Positions 12,361 to 23,698 of a stretch of 64,000 nt of DNA are shown here, one piece after another. Location: assembly GCA_914767715.1 (NCBI GenBank), contig OU612074.1, positions 13,626,062 through 13,690,061 of the forward strand. The letters are read 5' to 3'. The notes under the pieces were generated by a model. It did no database searches. It had not been told where the DNA came from and worked only from the letters and a program-made list of their open reading frames with translations. Position 1 is the first letter of the stretch. Each line of letters opens with the position of its first letter. A program made the translations under genes and the position numbers. Source of the DNA: Membranipora membranacea (taxonomy: Eukaryota > Bryozoa > Gymnolaemata > Cheilostomatida > Membraniporidae).

Positions 12361-13230
12361 GGTGCAAACTATAAAAGGGTGATTAATATTAACTCAACGT
12401 TGCTCTCAATTAGACTGCTATTCCTGAATTCCTGAACTGATTCACAATGCCGCCAATTATTATACTGCATCTTAAAAATAATAGTAGTTGGTGAACCAGC
12501 TAGGAAAACTGATACTGATGGTCACTTATTCCACTTTTGAGAGACATGCAAACAACATTATTTTCTTATCTCCATTGAGATGGTTCATCATGCATAACAA
12601 TCCACAATACATCTTTTTTTATTCTTTTCTCATTGAACAGGCTGCTTCAAATAGCATCAACGGGTCAACAAGATTAGGCTGCAGACAAATGTTTTCATTC
12701 GGGAGCCATTTTGAGACATGTTTTTTGGAATGTGTACCATCCCGATATCTGATAACAATCTCGTAATAACCTTTTATATTACAGACTTATATAACACAAA
12801 AAATGCAGCTCACATTTATTCTATTAGATATTTATTTTTAGTCTTGTAAATAGAGAATGATAGTAATGTGAGGTATTACAGAATTATGAAAAATAGATAC
12901 ATCCAAAGATTAAGGTTTCAAAAGAGAGAAGATTTTTGAATACCATAACTATAAATGTTAAATTACAAAAACCATATCCCAGAAAAAGATTGATGGTTTG
13001 ATATAACTTCAGTAAATTTGTCTGTTAATAAATGCATTAGAACATTTGTAACATATGGTAAATTTTTTGTTAATTAATGTATCGGAACATTTATATCACA
13101 TAGTCTAATTTAGTTTATGTGCCTAAAATGGTTGGGTGGTTGATAATTAAATGCTAAATAGCTATCCCGACACAGTTTAGGCGCTTAAACTATGTCTAAT
13201 TGGACATTTGCCGCTTGCTCAAACATCAGA
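12361..13230. other. Intergenic, AT-rich
   Basis: No gene recognised. On the minus strand this is the 3' flank of the dispanin gene. TTTATT at about 12,811 and 12,826 would read AATAAA on that strand and could serve as its polyadenylation signal, which is a weak inference. Confidence 0.35.
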
Positions 13231-14587
13231 TTAGCCATAATAGCGTGACTCAGAGGAGACAACTGACACAGCGGTGAGGTAGAAACTAATAAAAATGATA
13301 AATATGAGCCAGCCGATACAGCCGAGCACAGTACCAGCTATGTTGAGTCCGAAAGCTGCCGAGGAGTGGCCTCGGGCTTCATCTAGCTGACCTGCAACAG
13401 AAAAAGATACATAGTTGAACTTATTTTTTACCTTTAATATTCTGCTATAAGGACAGATAAAAGAAAACTGTTATGGAAAGGAATAAAAAATATAGTATTT
13501 AAAGCAAGGGGACAGATCGACAGCTGTCCCAGGAGGATATCAGAGAGAATGATTGAAAAGGAGAATATGAAATGTAAATTTATTTACTATTACAGCAAAT
13601 AAACACAGGCAGAGTTTTGACGTTAAGATTACATCAAAATTGGAATTGCCAACCCTCAACTGCAGATGATGGATCTCAAAGCTCAAGGAAATGAAGTAGC
13701 TCCGTCAAATGGAAAACGTTTTATTTAAAGAGGTAGTCTAAGTGCTCAGACAGCTCAAAAACAAGTTAGTGGCATTACATGATCTTTCCAGGAAATGAGT
13801 GGTTGATAATGTAATGCCACTAACTCGCATCGGAGCTGTCTGAGCAGTTAGACTACAGCACAGGTAGACTTACCTTCATCTTTGCTTTTGCGTGTCATCA
13901 CAGAGAAAATGATAGCGATGATTCCGAGAATTGGACACAAGAAAATGGTATTAAAGATAGACCAGACAAGGTGATCCCTAGGTGGATATACGGGGTATGG
14001 TGCTGCGCCCCCTAACACCACTGTGGTGGTTCCCTGGTTATAAGCTGGAGCCGCATATGGTGGCATGTGCTGCATTTGCTGAGCATTCTGCTCATAGGCA
14101 TCTGTAAAAACGATAAATAGAGGTCAATAATAAAACGGATTCTGTTAGAGGGGTCGGTTAATGTCATTCTAAAGTTTTGACGATAAAACCAAATTAATGA
14201 GGACTCTGATGTGTGATCAATTTATTGAGTACTTCCACAACATTATCAATTTCGGGACGCACATGCCATTACTCTGCTTTTCAACTTGAAGAGTGAAGAG
14301 CTAAATGCAATGATCAATATTACCAATACAGGCATAACCTCAATTATATTACTTACATGCTAAAACAATAATCAATAACCATTCATGTTTTTTCTCACCC
14401 TTTTTTTGATTCTTATTTAATGGCTAAGGTATAAATACGCCTAGTTTTGGTAATAATTTAACAGAATGATTATCATTTAACTTGCCCGAAAATTCAGAAC
14501 TGGCACACCAAAACCAGTTTTTGACCTCACAGTTAATTTTGAAGGAAGATACTTACTTGTGTAATTTTTTCCTTGTTCTTGAGACAT
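13231..14587 (-). CDS. Dispanin / IFITM-like CD225 membrane protein
   Basis: Three exons with GT-AG introns give a complete 139-residue protein: 14587-14557, 14101-13874 and 13391-13231. The phases agree across both junctions (exon ends ACA-A then AT-GCC, and GAA-G then GT-CAG). Residues 1-50 are rich in Pro, Tyr, Gln and Ala and predicted to face the cytosol. Residues 52-80 (RDHLVWSIFNTIF, then CPILGIIAIIFSV) are the hallmark CD225 intramembrane segment, with Cys66 placed like the acylated cysteines of IFITM proteins. A basic loop RKSKDEGQLDEARGHSSAA leads to a second membrane helix at about 100-127 (FGLNIAGTVLG). The length is normal for the family. Members act in membrane fusion control, vesicle traffic or unknown roles, and nothing here shows which. 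Intron 2 carries a 124-bp palindromic MITE ending 11 bp from the 5' splice site. Confidence 0.92.
13733..13856. mobile_element. 124-bp palindromic MITE in the dispanin intron
   Basis: Terminal inverted repeats AGTCTAAGTGCTCAGACAGC and its near-complement (one mismatch) enclose a second inverted pair, TTAGTGGCATTACAT and ATGTAATGCCACTAA. A related copy lies at 38,545-38,645. Being almost fully self-complementary, it would fold into a strong hairpin in the pre-mRNA next to the exon 2 donor. Confidence 0.8.
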
Positions 14588-15370
14588 CCTGTTGGTGGTT
14601 CTAAGCTTACAGCAGCTGTGTTAACTTATAAAGTTGATTGCAGGCAAGATCACAGGTATACTGATGACAGTAACAGTTGTTCAGTATTTTATATCAGGCT
14701 GTTATGCCATCTCTATGAATATCAAGCCCTAGAATCCAGCATGGGTTAAATAAAGGTCATATAGGGGTATGAGAGCCCACCCCTTCCCACATTAGATGAG
14801 ACTGCACGCATAATGAAGGGCAATCTGATCCTGTTACACTTCCTTGTACACTCTTATGTGAGAGGATTTGGCAATCTACTGTCAACATTCATGATACATA
14901 GTATGTCATGGTTGGTTTGCATTAGCCTTTGGATGCTTTTTGATTTGGCAGGGTGGATGGTAAACCCAACCCTAAGACTGCCCTTGAGTGGTTTCCGTTT
15001 TCAGGTATGACGCTTTTTCGTACCAATAGCTGCATGTTGTGTGCCAATCATAATTGCACAAGACAGTTACAAGGGTGATGAATCGTTAATGAGAGTTACT
15101 GTACATTCCTTGGAAACATAACAAACCTGTCAAAAACAGAAGGCAAACAAGATAAAACAAAATGTCAACAAAAAAGCTTACAAATATCTCCAAGAGCAAA
15201 AAATATGGCAAGATGACTGAATGGCTACACAAATTGATTCTACAAGAGAAAATGTGCAAAATACTTCAGCTTGAGTTCATGATACATGATTGCTACCAAT
15301 TTTTGACAGAAGAGAATGATTGCTGATTACTGAAAATAAAGAGTAGATGATCATCAATTCGATTATAAAC
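14588..15370. other. Upstream flank of the dispanin gene
   Basis: Contains the likely promoter side of the minus-strand dispanin gene, but no motif I can defend. One 65-codon plus-strand ORF (14813-15010) has no recognisable content. Confidence 0.35.
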
Positions 15371-15580
15371 AAAATGTATCCCTGTACAAAATGTATCCCT
15401 GTACAAAATGTATCCCTATACAAAATGTATCCCTGTACAAAATGTATCCCTGTACAAAATGTATCCCTGTACAAAATGTATCCCTATACAAAATGTATCC
15501 CTATACAAAATGTATCCCTGTACAAAATGTATCCCTATACAAAATGTATCCCTGAACAAAATGTATCCCTGTACAAAATG
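15371..15580. repeat. 17-bp tandem repeat (AAAATGTATCCCTGTAC)n
   Basis: About 12 units in 210 bp, differing mainly at one base (CTGTAC, CTATAC or CTGAAC). ORFs on both strands here are repeat translations. There are no spacers, so this is a minisatellite and not a CRISPR-like array. A decayed relative of the TAGCCTTGTCAC element follows directly at 15,590-15,642. Confidence 0.95.
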
Positions 15581-15644
15581 GTTACAAGCTTGATGAAGCC
15601 TTGTCTCAGTGCTAGTTTTTTGGTGGACGTGTGACAAGGCTAAG

Positions 15645-16087
15645 CATGACGAGCTTGCCAAGAAATAGCATCAAGTAACTGATTGTGAGCTGACACCACA
15701 ACTGATTACTAAGTTCACTAGCGAAGACAGGAGTTTATATGAAGGAAATCAGGTGGATATGTTAGCTAGCTTGCGCCAAAGGCAAAACTGTCTTCTTGTT
15801 AAGACTTGAAATCTCCAGAGTACTTGCGGTTATATAAATGTGCAAGATCTCACATATAATATATAGCATTATAGAAAAGACAGATTGAATACTTAATCAT
15901 TACAAGTCATGGTCAGGTCAATTCCCATGTCCATCATAAGAAAAAAAGAATTCATTATTCTTTTTTTCACCGATACTTCACTTTGTTTCAGTGTCTATTT
16001 GAAATATACGCTCGTGAGTTCTTCTACTGTATGTAGTGATGCAAACCAGTTATTACTCCATCTATACATTATCGATGAAGCTAAGAG
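15645..16087. other. 3' flank of the transporter gene
   Basis: AT-rich DNA below the stop codon of the minus-strand SLC35A4-like gene. It probably contains its 3' UTR. No clear polyadenylation signal could be picked out. Confidence 0.35.
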
Positions 16088-19000
16088 CTACACTTTCAGT
16101 CGAGGTTTATGATTATCTGTGAGTTCAGTGTTATTCTTTAGCCGACTCCCAATATTATAGATGACTAATGCACTGACGACCATACAGGCTGATACTATGA
16201 AATAAGAGTTGAGTTGTAGGTTGAAGAGTAGCACCGACAGCGAGGTACTTACCACTAGAGACGCACACGTCAGCACCAGTCTAGTTATATTTGTACTGTA
16301 CTTCATAATAAACGATACGCAAAATCCCTGAGATGCCTGGAAAATAAACACATAAGCCTGTCACATAAATTCACTGATTATTATTTCTATAACATCTGGT
16401 TGTAAATCAAACATACCGAAGTAATAAAAATATCAGCCGCTGATTGCTAAAATTTTCCAAATTAAATATCGATACAAATACTATAATATTTACATATATA
16501 TTTTTAGTATGCAAGTCTTCAAATCAAATTTCCCTTGAAAACACCCAATCTTCCAAAATCCATAATTTCAGCTAAGAATCATTCCATCTTGAAACTATAA
16601 ATATGAATAATTAAATTGTAACCACAGTGAAAATCATTCAATGAAGCGTTTCGTTTGTTTCCTGATATGAAGGAACACATTACATGAATGTGTTTATCCT
16701 CGTTCCTCATAGCAGTGGTGAAATGGTGTGATCAAATTTAGTACAGGAAAATTAAAACACTGCTCAGGTGAACTGAAGGTCCTGGAATAAGGAGGGTTTA
16801 TAGATAAACTCTGATTAGCACCTGCAGAGCGTCTGTAAACCAGTCTCCTTCGACCCATCGCTCCCTATCCCCTCTCTAAGACAAAGCTTGTCAAGACAGG
16901 CTACTGTACTTGGCTACAGAGATTTTTCAATTCACAGATCACACAAATGCGCTCATTTCTACACCAGCTCAAAAGCAAAACATTATCTAAGTTTATCATG
17001 AGCCACGAACACGTATGTAACTGTCATCTTTCTAGGAGAAGGTAGGTAGGTGTGTGCGTGATTGTTCACTTCCTCCTCTCAGAGTACCATGTATGTGTTT
17101 ATATATCAGGTAAAGTATTGATAGAGTTACTCTATTATGTTATATTACAAGGCAATAAATATCAGGTGGCTCTCCTGCTAAGTTTTCTTATCTAAATTTG
17201 ATAGACACATGGTAATGTTCACCTCACCTTGTCATGGTAATACATAATTACATATTTACATTTTATGTGAGCTTATTCTGACATAGAGATATTAAATAAC
17301 ACATCTAATATCTGCAAATTGAATTTGTTTTATGACTACTCAAAAAGTTAAATTAAATTGTAAATGGTTTGGAGTAGTGAGATGAGTAGTGGTTATCAAA
17401 ACTTATGACCAGATCACAAATAACATCAAGTTGAGCTCAAAAACAGATTTCTGCTATGAAAAGTAAAGCCTTGTCCGGAAGGTGCAAGGAAATCCCAGGG
17501 CAACGGAAACTCATGAGAAAAATCAGTAGATCTGGAGAGCCTGGCAAATGTCCTCGGTTAAAATCTCAAGTTCTGTCTCTGTCCGAAGACTTATAGATAA
17601 AGGTGCCTTGAGGGCTCGGCCGCCATGTTCGGCCCCAAGTCTCTCTCAGTTTGCAGGCAGGTCTGAGCACAACTGAGGCTTCGATCGAGCCCAGTAGTCA
17701 GTAGACTGCAGCAGGACTCGATCCCAAGACCTCCAACACTTGAGTATTAGAGGGCAGCGGCAACTGAGCTACCTCCTATTTTTCCTCCTCCACTGTCCAG
17801 CTGCTGATATTCAGGTAAGCCAGTCGAAGCAGCAAGCAATACATTGCTCAAAGTTTAACCGCACAGCATACCTGTATCTGTTACAAATGGACCTAAATTT
17901 TTGTCATATTTCAGATTTCCTGAAATATCAAAGAATTACTGCAAGACTGCAACAGAAAATTTTATCCGCTGACGAACTGCAAAGTTTTTTTGAGTTGTAA
18001 AGCTTCATTATGCCTTGGGATGCTCTTGTGTAATTCTATACCGAGCTGAAATGTTCATCACAAAGGAGCAAAAACTAAGTTACAAAATCTCACCCAAAAT
18101 TTTCAGCAGCTCGAATGCCGAAAAGGTCTACTGCCATTATACATGAGCATATATTCAAGAGATGAAGCCATTTTGTACTGAGACTATTGTGCTTGTTGAT
18201 AGAGCTACATCGATACATGGATCAAGTTTGCACGTGATTTAGAACTCAACCTATAACCCTATGACAGCAGAGAGGAGCAATTGTCTTGCTTGTAATATTG
18301 ATTAAACTTGGGCAGGCCGATTGATATGCAGACTGTTAGTCTGAGCCCCTAGACTTTTGCCCCCCTGCCGACAGCCCCCCTCCCCCCCCTCCCGAGGGAG
18401 ACTGTACTGTACTGAGACTGTAATTGCTTGCACTAATGCATGGTATATAAAGTTGCCATCGAAATTAACGACATAAATCATGAGTAAGATCAATGTTAAT
18501 GACCATGACTTTGAAGCATGAGATATGAAGATCAAAAGTGCAGGAAATACCATCCATTACATCTGGTCGCCTGGGAATTTGGCAACTTCTTTTGCTATGT
18601 CTCATTAATAGGCATATTTCAAAGCAAATTATCAAGCTGCAGTTTCTAGCCTGAGAGAATCTTGAGACAGGTTAATATTTGTTGAGTGCCATTGATATGA
18701 AGTCATGGATCAGTGGTAAAATACATAGCTGCCTATTTGTGGAGATATGCCATCTGTATAAAGCTTTGTGTCAGGATCTGAATAAAGCTATAAAGGTGGC
18801 AGCTTTTACCATATGCTTTGATTGACATCCCAGCAACAACTTTCAAAAACTCAGGATAGATGCTTGTCAAAAGTTTACAAGGGTCAGCTATATTAGATCT
18901 AAACTTGTGGACCAATCAAAGATGGGATATGCAGTCCAGCAACCATACATGAATTATAGACAAACGCTTCTTCAGGGTCAGATATGTTACCCTCATCCAT

Positions 19001-22000
19001 ATAATATATATGCGTGTTGAGTGCGTACTCACGGTATTGATGATAATGATCCATGTATAGATATTAAATCCAGTCAGTAGAGAGGGGGAGTCACTGTGTG
19101 ACGCAGAGTAATATGATTTTATCATAATGGAGAGTAGATTCAGCACCACTCCCCCCATGTATAAGTAGGAGTTTTGTTTGTATATCGAGGTCTGAAATAA
19201 GAATACAAAACATTGATATGAAGGATAAAGCCAATACACAGTTTTCTGAGCTCTGATTTAGGCCTCAATTCGGAGTTGTCCTCTCTCCAGTTTGGTACTT
19301 TTAACCCACACCGCATAGGAAAAACGTGCTGAACAGAGGGTTATCTTGAAACCGCTTACGTTAGGATAAAAATGATTTTTGATTCAGAATCTGCACCGTT
19401 GAAAACTGATAGGGACATAGTTTGGAAAATAATTTTGGTATTCGGATAGTCAATTATATCAATTACTGCCAGTTTTGTGGACAAATTTCATGGAATTTTT
19501 CATGAATTTTGTCACTAAGATTAAGATGTATCAAAATTCAAGCCTCCAATGATTTGGAAACCCTGTCTCACAGGATTTTCAACGGTGCAGATTCTGAATC
19601 AAAAACATAAGTGATTTTCAGGATAACCCTCTTTCAGCACATTTTTCCTATGCGGCGTGGGTTAAAAGAACCAAACTGGAGAGAGGACAACTCCGAATTG
19701 AAGCCTAAATCAGAGCTCAGAAAACTGTCTATTATTATCTGGCACAACTGTTCATAGGCCTATGAATATCCTATACCCTAGAGGAGAAGATCTAAGCTAG
19801 AGGTTCGCTAAGCCTGTTATGGGATGAATTAATTTTAGCTGGCAATAAATTTTGGCTAGCTGTAATGGGAGTCTATATGATGTGGGTAAGTAAATTTTAG
19901 CATGTGCGTCATGGTAAATTATTCCTCCTGTGAATACTTTACTCCTCTTGGGTACATAAATACTAGTCTTGTCACGCGGCGGCTACTTTTTTGCATAAAT
20001 ACAGTAGGCTAATTACAAATTTAACGGAAGCAAAGAGGAGGCTTTTGAAAAAAAGTCAGCACTGTCTGCTAACATAAACTTGTTATATATGGGCTGATAT
20101 ATTTGGGTTTTAAGATGTTACCATTGTCAGTAATCACCTTCATTGGTTTGAGGTTACTAAGAGTTTGGTTTCATGACTTTGAGGTTGAGACTAAGTTACT
20201 AAAGGTCTAAGTCTCAAGCTTCCAATTAACTTGAGGTCTTACTCTCAAGATATTTGAGATTTTGTAGACATCATTATATGACACATGTTAAAAAGAAGAA
20301 AAATAATTCCGTCTAAGATGCTACCCCCAGTTTTGTATGCAAACCACAATAACATTTTTGAGTATTCCCATATGAGAGAGAAAGCAAATCCAATTTAAAA
20401 CAATTTTTGTTCATACATTTCACTAGGGAGGGTGGGATATATGGAGATTTCACCTCACCTGTCATGTTGCATTATTATTTACGATCATAAGTACGACCAA
20501 AATTTTCCCTTCCCATGGTTACACAATAATTAAGGACACCCTCCCGGATTTCACACCATCGATAGTAACTCACAGAAATATCCTGTTTGAGTGTTTTTTC
20601 TGTGAAAACAGCAGCAAAGCTAGTCATTGATATACTAAGTAATAATAATGTTACTCCATATACCGAGGCCTTCATAGACATAGGAGTGTTGAGGCTATCA
20701 CTGGTCTTCTCTGAGCTTATGTCCTGATGGCCATGTACTGTACCGTAACTGTAATCAAAACAAACATAGCATAACCAGAGCATAAATACAAATACCTTTG
20801 TTGCTTCTAGAAAAAAAATAGTAAAATCCTTTCTATCATTGTAGCAATGACTTGCAGGTTGTCACGAAAATTATTTAATTTATTAATTATTTAGTCCATG
20901 TGAACAATATCATCGGACCAGTACATCCTAAATAAACATGTGATTTATTTATCCTTCTCAAAAAAATTTTCGGCCTGATGTTACAATATGTGTGGATATG
21001 TATTGTAAATTGATAATATTATTGGATAAGTGGTCAGACACACAGAAGGCTTATGGCTACAGTATTTGTGGATATATGACATCCGTATACAACTTTGTCT
21101 AAGTAATTGGATCTAGCTAAAATTCTGACAGCTTTAGCGTTACGCATTGACTGTGTAGTCCATTAAAAACTCAGGCAAGCTACTTGACAAGGGTTGGGTG
21201 TAGCATCACTGAACTTTTTGACCAATCATAGATGAGACGTTGATTCCAGCAGTCATACATAAATAGCTATATGCTTGCTCAGGGTCAGATATGTCCTCCT
21301 TATCCATGAATATATATCAGCGGTCATACCTGTGAATAGTACTGGCTAGTAAGAGTATGAGCAAAGATGACATCTGAAGCATGTTTGGATATTTCCTCAT
21401 AATCATCACATATAAGATCGTGGTCGTCAGTATTTTTAAGTTAGATAAGATCTATAAAAATATATAACACAAATCAGTGGAATTGAGGCTCAGGTGGTGG
21501 ATTTATAGATGTCGAGGCCATTCCATCCTCCGATTAAAACTTTTGCATTGAGCCTTTTGGAAGTTATCTTTCCAACATCAAGGAGGAGATAATAACCAGT
21601 ATCCATGACCGGTACACTAAAGTGCTCAGCCTACGCAATGAAATGCGCTTGTTTCAAGTAACTTGCTTGCCTTTGCGTGTGTAACACGTGGATAAAGTGT
21701 TATCTGAGTTGCCGCATTTCAATATCAACATAGCTTTGTCAAGAAGTTTTTGGTATGCAAATTTCAAGAAATTTTACCAGGTCTCACTATTGAGATTCGT
21801 TCTTTCATTTTCAGACTATTTCAACTTGTTCACAGAAGTGTCATTCCCAAACTATTACAGATAATATTAACTCAGAAAGGGCAAAACACCATAATACCAG
21901 AGGCTTCAAACTATTTTATTGTTTGTATCCATGGGTAGCGTAAGGGCGGTTCTAACCAAACACCCGATTTGATTTAGGTCATCCCACAGTGCGTGTCCAA

Positions 22001-23698
22001 GTTAAAGTGGTAAAAAGCCAATCGATAAACATGGTCTATTCGGTTCAGGACCAAAAATACAGGAGGTTAACTGTGTGCTTGCACGCAGTATAAAGATCCC
22101 CCTCTGCCTGCAGCAAGAGCAGACAAGGGAATAGGACACTACCCCAAACTAGCCACCTGCGTTAAATCGGGCGATCAAATAAGACCCAGTGTATCGAAAG
22201 AAAGAACAAAGAGTAGACGACTTACAGAGAAAGTAGCTGGGTCGAGTTCAGAGAGTATATGAAGACTGGAGTTGTTATTGAAGAAGTAACATAGAGCAGG
22301 TATCATATAAGGAGCCGCTTCCTTTAGGGAAAACCCACCGATACCTGAGGGGGTGTGGTACAGGAAACACAAGTTCACAAACAACTACAACAAATATACA
22401 TCATCTTGAGTGAACCAGCAACCACATAGAATTGGTACCAAATATCATTTTCCATCAAAGATATTGACGCTGGTATGCATACTACATCCATAACCCAAAA
22501 TGATCTTCAAATCAAAACCAAATAATAAAAAAAGCAAATCCAAATAATTTGTGGATGCTCTAACAAAACCTAGCACATATTTTTGCTATTATGTGTTAGC
22601 ATCTTAATAAAGGCAGACTTTTATGACTTCTATTAATTCTTTACTCCTTTCGAGTAGTGATTGTGAAGGAATCAGGTTTTTTGTATCATTCTGGAGTTCT
22701 CAGTCTAATTTAGAAAACTGCTATAAGGTTCATTTACAACATATGGCCCAGTTTCAGTTCATTTTCACTCAAAGTTAAGATGTGAAGTTACTAAAAATGT
22801 ACTATTTAAATTAAATGATAGTATATAAAAAATAGCACCTTTTCAGTACTTTCCAATCTCAACATTGACTGAGGATCAGTTGCTGTTTATAAACAATAGC
22901 AGTTTTCTAAATAAGACTGAAAATACCAAAAACCTGATTCCTTTACAATCACTTTAATGACTTTAACCGTTGGGTCTAAATCATCGAGCATGTGTATCAT
23001 CTGGTCTCCATTCTTAACGCTCACCTTGATAAGCTCATTGAGTAAGACAACCTGCGCTGATTCATACTGTATCCTACCATCAACTTGACTCAGCTGAACC
23101 AGAGGTCCATAAGCTCCATACATAAAAGTACTAAAACAATAAAATGTACAAGATCTACAAATGTATCAATAATGATGTAACATAAATAGTCTTCATCAAT
23201 GCAGGCTTACTCTGGGACCACCAAGCCATCGCTGAGACCCTTAACAGAGAAATATTTTTGTGCATTGATTGATTCTAACAATAACCAACAGAGTTATCAG
23301 TTGTTTACCTTTGCTGACAGCTATGCTATATTAACAGCAGCAAATATGATAAACACTTGTTAAACCTTAACATATATGAAATATAGTATACTATCAGATT
23401 AGATGGTATGTGTCTATCTGATTTTACAGTGTCAAGTATTGTTTCACAAGTCTACTCAGAGACCTGAGTCACTGGCAATGTTTGACTTGCCCCCCAGGGT
23501 TTGAAGTAGATCTGTGTACTGTTTACAAAGGTCCGTTACAAGTCTTCGATTCACTGTTCATACTGTTGCATGTGAAGGCATATGAAGTGTTGACTGTCTA
23601 AATTAATAATTATAATAAACATCAAGCAAACAGATGTTTATCTTTCCGACTAACCAAAGGGCAAAGACAGCCGACCATGTCACTTTACTATACATCAT
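16088..23698 (-). CDS. SLC35A4: SLC35A4-like nucleotide-sugar transporter
   Basis: Seven exons assemble with matching phases into 337 residues: 23698-23655, 23130-23025, 22384-22226, 21451-21330, 20748-20574, 19191-19033 and 16336-16088. All introns are GT-AG. Landmarks in order are MYGAYGPLVQLSQVDGR and VVLLNELIK (helices 1-2), YFFNNNSSLHILSELDPATF, SNLKILTTTILYV, AAVFTEKTLKQ, SYLYMGGVVLNL, GFNIYTWI, and FIMKYSTNITRLVLTCASLV with FNLQL (last helices). This order and wording match SLC35A4, and to a lesser extent the SLC35A1-3 transporters of Golgi CMP- and UDP-sugars. The protein is multi-pass, of normal length, and probably Golgi; its substrate cannot be read. A possible 3' splice site lies at about 23,750 just upstream of the first ATG, and ATG-GTG at about 23,735 opens a 10-codon upstream ORF ending 4 nt before the chosen start. 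If that splice site is not used, an in-frame upstream extension to 23,842 is possible. The family assignment is strong; the exact start is moderately sure. Confidence 0.92.
17460..17790 (-). repeat. tRNA-derived SINE in transporter intron 6
   Basis: On the minus strand, AGGAGGTAGCTCAGTTG (17,776-17,760) is a pol III A box in a tRNA-like head and GGGATCGAGTCCTGC (17,725-17,711) is a B box. The head resembles that of the copy at 58,580-58,850. The leftward body boundary is uncertain. It is a SINE, not a functional tRNA gene, because no cloverleaf or anticodon arm can be completed. Confidence 0.7.
18655..19020. mobile_element. Half-copy of a foldback MITE family (intron 6)
   Basis: CATTGATATGAAGTCATGGA through TTGTGGAGATATGCCATC, TTGTGGACCAATCAAAGATG and CAGGGTCAGATATGT matches one arm of the intact foldback at 35,990-36,594. 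The copy ends within about 15 bp of the 5' splice site of the 19191-19033 exon. A second half-copy sits the same way beside the 21451-21330 exon. Confidence 0.75.
19238..19728. mobile_element. 491-bp foldback element (intron 5)
   Basis: Long inverted repeats of about 155-170 bp begin ACAGTTTTCTGAGCTCTG and end with the complement. Both arms include ACTCCGAATT-like and TTCAACGGTGCAGATTCTGA-like blocks, around a centre of about 160 bp. No target duplication is obvious. It lies 46 bp from the 3' splice site before the 19191-19033 exon, inside the transporter gene. Confidence 0.88.
20985..21312. mobile_element. Half-copy of a foldback MITE family (intron 4)
   Basis: A diverged copy in the same orientation as 18,655-19,020: ATTTGTGGATATATGACATC, CTCAGGCAAGCTACTTGACA, GACCAATCATAGATGAG and CAGGGTCAGATATGTCCTCC. 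It ends within about 15 bp of the donor after the 21451-21330 exon and shares a TATCCAT.AATATATAT tail with the intron 6 copy, a tail not seen in the 36-kb copy. Confidence 0.7.
22657..22952. repeat. Inverted repeat in transporter intron 2
   Basis: A block of about 60 bp starting GTGATTGTGAAGGAATCAGG at 22,657 recurs inverted at 22,952-22,896 with few changes. The right arm supplies the non-homologous tail of an ORF (22,887-23,024) that otherwise looks like an extension of the exon ending at 23,025, and so explains why that ORF departs from SLC35A4 homology. Confidence 0.75.

Noticed and set aside
15277-15661. Four ORFs on both strands and a CRISPR-like look
   Set aside because: The 17-bp units are contiguous without spacers; this is a minisatellite in animal DNA.
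22887-23024. Coding extension of transporter exon 2
   Set aside because: Homology to SLC35A4 stops at the GTGAGC donor and resumes in phase at 22,384; the extra frame runs into an inverted repeat.
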